Assembly (NCBI GenBank): GCA_903830745.1
Contig: CAIKVF010000182.1
Coordinates: 1 to 9,384 of the forward strand
DNA from: an uncultured Actinomycetes bacterium
GTDB taxonomy: Bacteria; Actinomycetota; Acidimicrobiia; Acidimicrobiales; RAAP-2
Length of the DNA: 9,384 nt
Reading direction: 5' to 3'
Part shown: positions 6,667-9,384 of the stretch, piece by piece
Position numbering within the stretch: the first letter of the stretch is position 1
How the letters are laid out: each line of letters begins with the position of its first letter
Program-made: the position numbers and the translations under genes
The notes under the pieces: generated by a model
Told to the model about the DNA's origin: nothing
Seen by the model: only the letters and a program-made list of their open reading frames with translations
The model's database searches: none

Positions 6667-8293
6667 ACAGAATCAGCCCCGCACTAGTAAATTCGCTCTC
6701 TACGAGTGACGCATATGTTGCAATTTGACTATCGATTTCGCTTGGCGACCAACCAAAAATGGGAGCAACTTCTTCACAAATTACGCGAGCGGCCTTAAGC
6801 GTGGCCCTCGCATCATGAAGGTGAGCACGGGTTCTGCGTGTCAGAAGGTCAATGAGTGACGTAGCCATTTCGTTCTGTGCACTAAAGACGAATTCACCCA
6901 GCAGGTATGGCTGGCCAACGATTGGCGAAGTACCGAGACGAGGATTCTTTTCAATCAGAGAAAGGATCTCTAGGGCCTCTGAACCAAAGCGCTGGTACAG
7001 GTGCTGTTCGATTTCATTCGATGGGCGCCAGTTGCTTGTGCCATGGAACTTTAAGTTCTTGGTTTGAACAGATTTCAGATTTGAGAAGTATGGCTTTAAC
7101 GCATTCACTGTGTCTTCAGCCATCTGTCGGTAAGTGGTCCACTTTCCACCCGTAATGTGCACGACGCCGTTACCGGAGTCAGTTACTTGGTGACGTCTCG
7201 AGAGGTCTGCGGTGCGCTCGCTGAGCTCCTTGCCACTCTTTGGTGCGAGCAGTGGTCGAAGCCCAGCCCACAGTCCTGTGATGTCACTCGTGGTGAGGTT
7301 TGACGATGTTGAGTTGTTCGCTGCTTTGAGTAAGTACTCAATGTCTTCTGGTGTGCACTCGGGGGTGTCAATTGATCCGTCGTACGCAGTATCGGTGGTG
7401 CCAATGAATGTAAATGGTGCATCTTCGAACGGAACGACGAAAATGCTTCGACGGTCTCCAGGAACACTAAATACGGCAGCAACGTCAGCGGGGAGACGAT
7501 CGCGTGGAACACTGACGTGCACTCCCTTGGCCGGCTTGATGTGGTGAGTGGCATCGTGATTCACCATTGTGAACACATCATCGGCCCAAACGCCTGAGGC
7601 ATTAACCAATGAGCGAGTAGAAATCTTTATTTCTTTTCCACTCAGTTCATCGCGGCACACAACGCCGTTCACATCTCCAGCTTCATTTCTCGTCACGCTG
7701 AGTGCACGTACGTAGGTTGCGACATCGGCGTTGAAGTCAAGTGCAGCGCTCCGGCAAATGCTTAGCGCGACTCGAGCATCATCACCACGCGCGTCCATGT
7801 ATATGAATGCTGCTTCAAGGTTGTGTGCTTTAAGTGTCGGTAGGTGAGAAACAGCATCAGAAGGCGTGATCTTTTTGTAGCGCTTTCCAATTCTCCATCC
7901 TCCGGTGATGTCGTAGAGACGAAGTGCCGAGCCGTACGCCTTAACAAGTGTTTTGCGCATGACTGCGTTGTTGGCGAAGATTGGAATTAAGAAAGGAAGG
8001 GGGCGAACCAAGAACGGAGCGTTCTCCAAGAGTCTTTGTCGCTCGCGAAGATTTTCGTACACCAGCTTGAATTCTTTTTGCTGAAGATAACGAAGTCCAC
8101 CGTGCACCATTTTCGATGACTTCGAGCTTGTGCCACTGGCGATGTCGCCACGGTCAATGAGTGCCACGCTCAGCCCACGAGAGGCGGCGTCGAGTGCGAC
8201 TCCGGCTCCAGTCATTCCCGCACCAATCACCACTAGGTCGTAGGTCTTGGTGGCCATTGCGTCTAGAGCGCTATCTCGCTTAAAAATTGTCAC
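6665..8293 (-). CDS. glpD: Aerobic glycerol-3-phosphate dehydrogenase (FAD, quinone-linked)
   Basis: Oxidises sn-glycerol 3-phosphate to dihydroxyacetone phosphate with FAD, passing electrons to membrane quinones as a peripheral inner-membrane enzyme. The 542-residue length fits GlpD. Visible marks are the FAD Rossmann motif GAGMTGAG (24-31) with D-A-A-S-R-G-L-S-V (35-43), TSSKSSKMVHGGLRYL (55-70), DDAR (171-174), NASGVWAD (231-238), GTTD (298-301), GLRPL (344-348) and TGGKWTTYR (381-389), where most GlpD proteins have GGKLTTYR. The C-terminal DAO_C helical domain (about 410-540) is present. I use GTG 8293 because residues 5-20 resemble the N-terminal extension of Bacillus GlpD as I recall it; ATG 8257 (codon 13) would also give a working protein, and neither has a strong ribosome site. 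It is the first gene of the cluster with the AGPS-like oxidase nine bases downstream, and is divergent from the acyl-CoA dehydrogenase. Confidence 0.93.
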   Translation of the reverse strand: MTIFKRDSALDAMATKTYDLVVIGAGMTGAGVALDAASRGLSVALIDRGDIASGTSSKSSKMVHGGLRYLQQKEFKLVYENLRERQRLLENAPFLVRPLPFLIPIFANNAVMRKTLVKAYGSALRLYDITGGWRIGKRYKKITPSDAVSHLPTLKAHNLEAAFIYMDARGDDARVALSICRSAALDFNADVATYVRALSVTRNEAGDVNGVVCRDELSGKEIKISTRSLVNASGVWADDVFTMVNHDATHHIKPAKGVHVSVPRDRLPADVAAVFSVPGDRRSIFVVPFEDAPFTFIGTTDTAYDGSIDTPECTPEDIEYLLKAANNSTSSNLTTSDITGLWAGLRPLLAPKSGKELSERTADLSRRHQVTDSGNGVVHITGGKWTTYRQMAEDTVNALKPYFSNLKSVQTKNLKFHGTSNWRPSNEIEQHLYQRFGSEALEILSLIEKNPRLGTSPIVGQPYLLGEFVFSAQNEMATSLIDLLTRRTRAHLHDARATLKAARVICEEVAPIFGWSPSEIDSQIATYASLVESEFTSAGLIL

Positions 8294-8347
8294 GACTCAT
8301 GTTGTCACAAAGCCAACTATCGTTCTGAACATGGACTTTGAACTATC
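8287..8347. repeat. Paired short repeats and palindromes in the divergent glpD/acyl-CoA dehydrogenase control region
   Basis: The 37-base gap (8294-8330) and its borders hold two direct-repeat pairs: TTGTCAC at 8287-8293 and 8302-8308 (15-base period, the first covering the glpD GTG start), and AACTATC at 8315-8321 and 8341-8347 (26-base period, bracketing the dehydrogenase ATG). Two odd-centred perfect 9-base palindromes also lie here: TTGT-C-ACAA (8302-8310) and GTTC-T-GAAC (8322-8330). Such density next to two divergent starts looks like an operator region, but every element is short enough to arise by chance, so this is a candidate only. Confidence 0.35.
8318..8323 (+). promoter_or_regulatory. 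Candidate -10 element for a leaderless acyl-CoA dehydrogenase transcript
   Basis: TATCGT matches the TANNNT pattern of actinobacterial sigma-70 type -10 elements and ends seven bases before ATG 8331, which would place the transcription start at or next to the A of the start codon. No Shine-Dalgarno sequence is present between here and the ATG, which fits a leaderless mRNA. No convincing -35 is found at 16 to 18 bases upstream (TTGTCA at 8302-8307 is too close at 10 bases). Confidence 0.3.
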
Positions 8348-9384
8348 AGATGAACTTAAGAGCCTCCAGCAAACGGTAAGGCGACTGGCCCAAGACAAAA
8401 TTAAGCCCAGGGCTCGTGAAATCGACTCAACAGGTGAGTACCCACAGGACATCTTTGATGAATTCAAGAAGGCCGACCTTCTAGGACTCTGTATTCCAGA
8501 GGAATACGGTGGCTCTGGTGCTGGAATCCTTGGTCTAACAATCGCTATTGAAGAAGTTACAAAGTATTCAAATGTGATTGGGCTGATGCTGTTGTTGACA
8601 CGTCTTCCATCGGGACCAATCATGATTGCTGGAACGGAAGAGCAGAAGCTTCGCTACTTGCCGGGAATCGCAAATGGAAGTCAGCGTGCATCATTTTGTC
8701 TTTCAGAACCAGGTGCGGGATCAGACGTTGCAGGAATGCAGACAACCGCGAAAGCAGATCCTGATGTAACTGGTGGTTACATTTTGAACGGAACGAAGTG
8801 CTGGATCTCTGGAGGTATGCAGGCGGACTGGTTCATTGTGTTTGCGAAGAAGGGTGAAGCATCGTCTCGTCTCCACTCTGAGATTGGTTGCTTCATTGTT
8901 GATGCCAATACACCAGGACTCAGTCGCCCACGCGTAGACCGCAAAATGGGTGTTCGCGGTATTGATACTGCTGACATTGTTATGGAGAATGTTCACATTG
9001 GTCCAAAGCAAGAAATCCATGGCGGCTTCCTACTCATCATGCAGGCGCTCAACGCAATGCGACCAATTGTTGCGGCTCGAGGAATCGGACTCGCCGAGGG
9101 TGCACTCATGTACGCAACGGACTACGTGAAGAATCGTGCGGCGTTTGGAAAAACAATTTCTGAGTTCCAAGGTATTCAGTGGGAGATTGCCAAGTGCGCA
9201 ACAGAAATTGAAGCAGCACGACTTCTTACGTACCGTGCAGCGTGTCTGGCTGACGATGGCAAGTTCACTAAGGAATACGTTCCAATGCTTTCAATGTGTA
9301 AGTACTACGCATCTGAAGTCGCGGTACGCGCTTCGGGAATAGCTCTACAGATGTTGGGTGCTGCTGGGTACATGGAAGACCACC
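8331..9384 (+). CDS. Acyl-CoA dehydrogenase, 3'-truncated by window edge
   Basis: FAD enzyme that introduces a trans-2 double bond into acyl-CoA, passing electrons to electron-transfer flavoprotein. The frame is open from ATG 8331 to the window end, giving 351 residues of an expected 380 or so. N-terminal helical domain (to about 115) includes LCIPEEYGGSGAG; the middle beta domain has the family signature CLSEPGAGSDVAG (123-135) and NGTKCWISGG (153-162); the C-terminal helical domain has RAAFGKTISEFQGIQWEIAK (269-288) and ends in QMLGAAGYMED, the start of the second family signature. The catalytic Glu of most family members comes some 15 to 20 residues further on, outside the window; the isovaleryl-type alternative position (before R-P at 244-245) is Met here, so the catalytic Glu should be the distal one. 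Chain length preference cannot be told. No ribosome site is visible before the ATG, and glpD diverges 37 bases away. Confidence 0.93.
   Translation, partial: MDFELSDELKSLQQTVRRLAQDKIKPRAREIDSTGEYPQDIFDEFKKADLLGLCIPEEYGGSGAGILGLTIAIEEVTKYSNVIGLMLLLTRLPSGPIMIAGTEEQKLRYLPGIANGSQRASFCLSEPGAGSDVAGMQTTAKADPDVTGGYILNGTKCWISGGMQADWFIVFAKKGEASSRLHSEIGCFIVDANTPGLSRPRVDRKMGVRGIDTADIVMENVHIGPKQEIHGGFLLIMQALNAMRPIVAARGIGLAEGALMYATDYVKNRAAFGKTISEFQGIQWEIAKCATEIEAARLLTYRAACLADDGKFTKEYVPMLSMCKYYASEVAVRASGIALQMLGAAGYMEDH

Noticed and set aside
8721..9020. 99-codon open frame on the - strand inside the acyl-CoA dehydrogenase
   Set aside because: Lies opposite the conserved signature motifs of the dehydrogenase and shows no family features of its own.
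1..9384. tRNA, rRNA, CRISPR, insertion sequence, phage or toxin-antitoxin content
   Set aside because: Nearly all bases are in conserved metabolic or DNA-repair genes; no repeat array, transposase, integrase or RNA-gene pattern was seen on either strand by eye.

Overview
The window holds nine protein-coding genes packed almost without gaps, and no RNA gene, mobile element or CRISPR array that I can see. Gene families, many ATGA stop/start overlaps, a TTG and a GTG start, and a base composition near 50% GC by eye (not counted) suggest a compact, probably aquatic, actinobacterial genome (for example an Acidimicrobiia-like or acI-like lineage). That placement is inference from style and homology, not from a marker gene.

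Region 1 (bases 1 to 2986, + strand) is the downstream part of one tight operon: the 3' two thirds of xseA (exonuclease VII large subunit), xseB (small subunit), a metallo-beta-lactamase-fold hydrolase with the persulfide-dioxygenase (ETHE1) type signature, and a cysteine-free FAD/NAD(P)H reductase of the ferredoxin/rubredoxin reductase type. Each of the three junctions is a 4-base ATGA overlap, so the four products are probably translationally coupled.

Region 2 (bases 2987 to 8293, - strand) is a four-gene cluster read from right to left: glpD (FAD glycerol-3-phosphate dehydrogenase), an FAD-binding oxidase of the alkylglycerone-phosphate synthase (AGPS) family, a glycerol-kinase-like FGGY kinase, and a membrane-anchored SIMPL/DUF541 protein. 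Gaps are 9 bases, a 7-base overlap and 16 bases. The first three point to metabolism of glycerol, glycerol phosphate, or a derivative. The kinase keeps the FGGY scaffold but lacks two of the residues that contact glycerol in E. coli GlpK, and the oxidase keeps the AGPS active-site Tyr and His triplet, so the real substrate may be something other than free glycerol. The two operons converge with their stop codons directly abutting at 2986/2987.

Region 3 (bases 8294 to 9384) has a 37-base divergent intergenic gap dense in short repeats and palindromes, then an acyl-CoA dehydrogenase gene on the + strand that runs off the window just before its catalytic C-terminal motif. Its start may be leaderless.

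Most of the window is ordinary core and lipid/glycerol metabolism. The parts most worth a second look are the altered kinase pocket beside the AGPS-like enzyme, the ETHE1-like/reductase pair inside the exonuclease VII operon, and the divergent control region.
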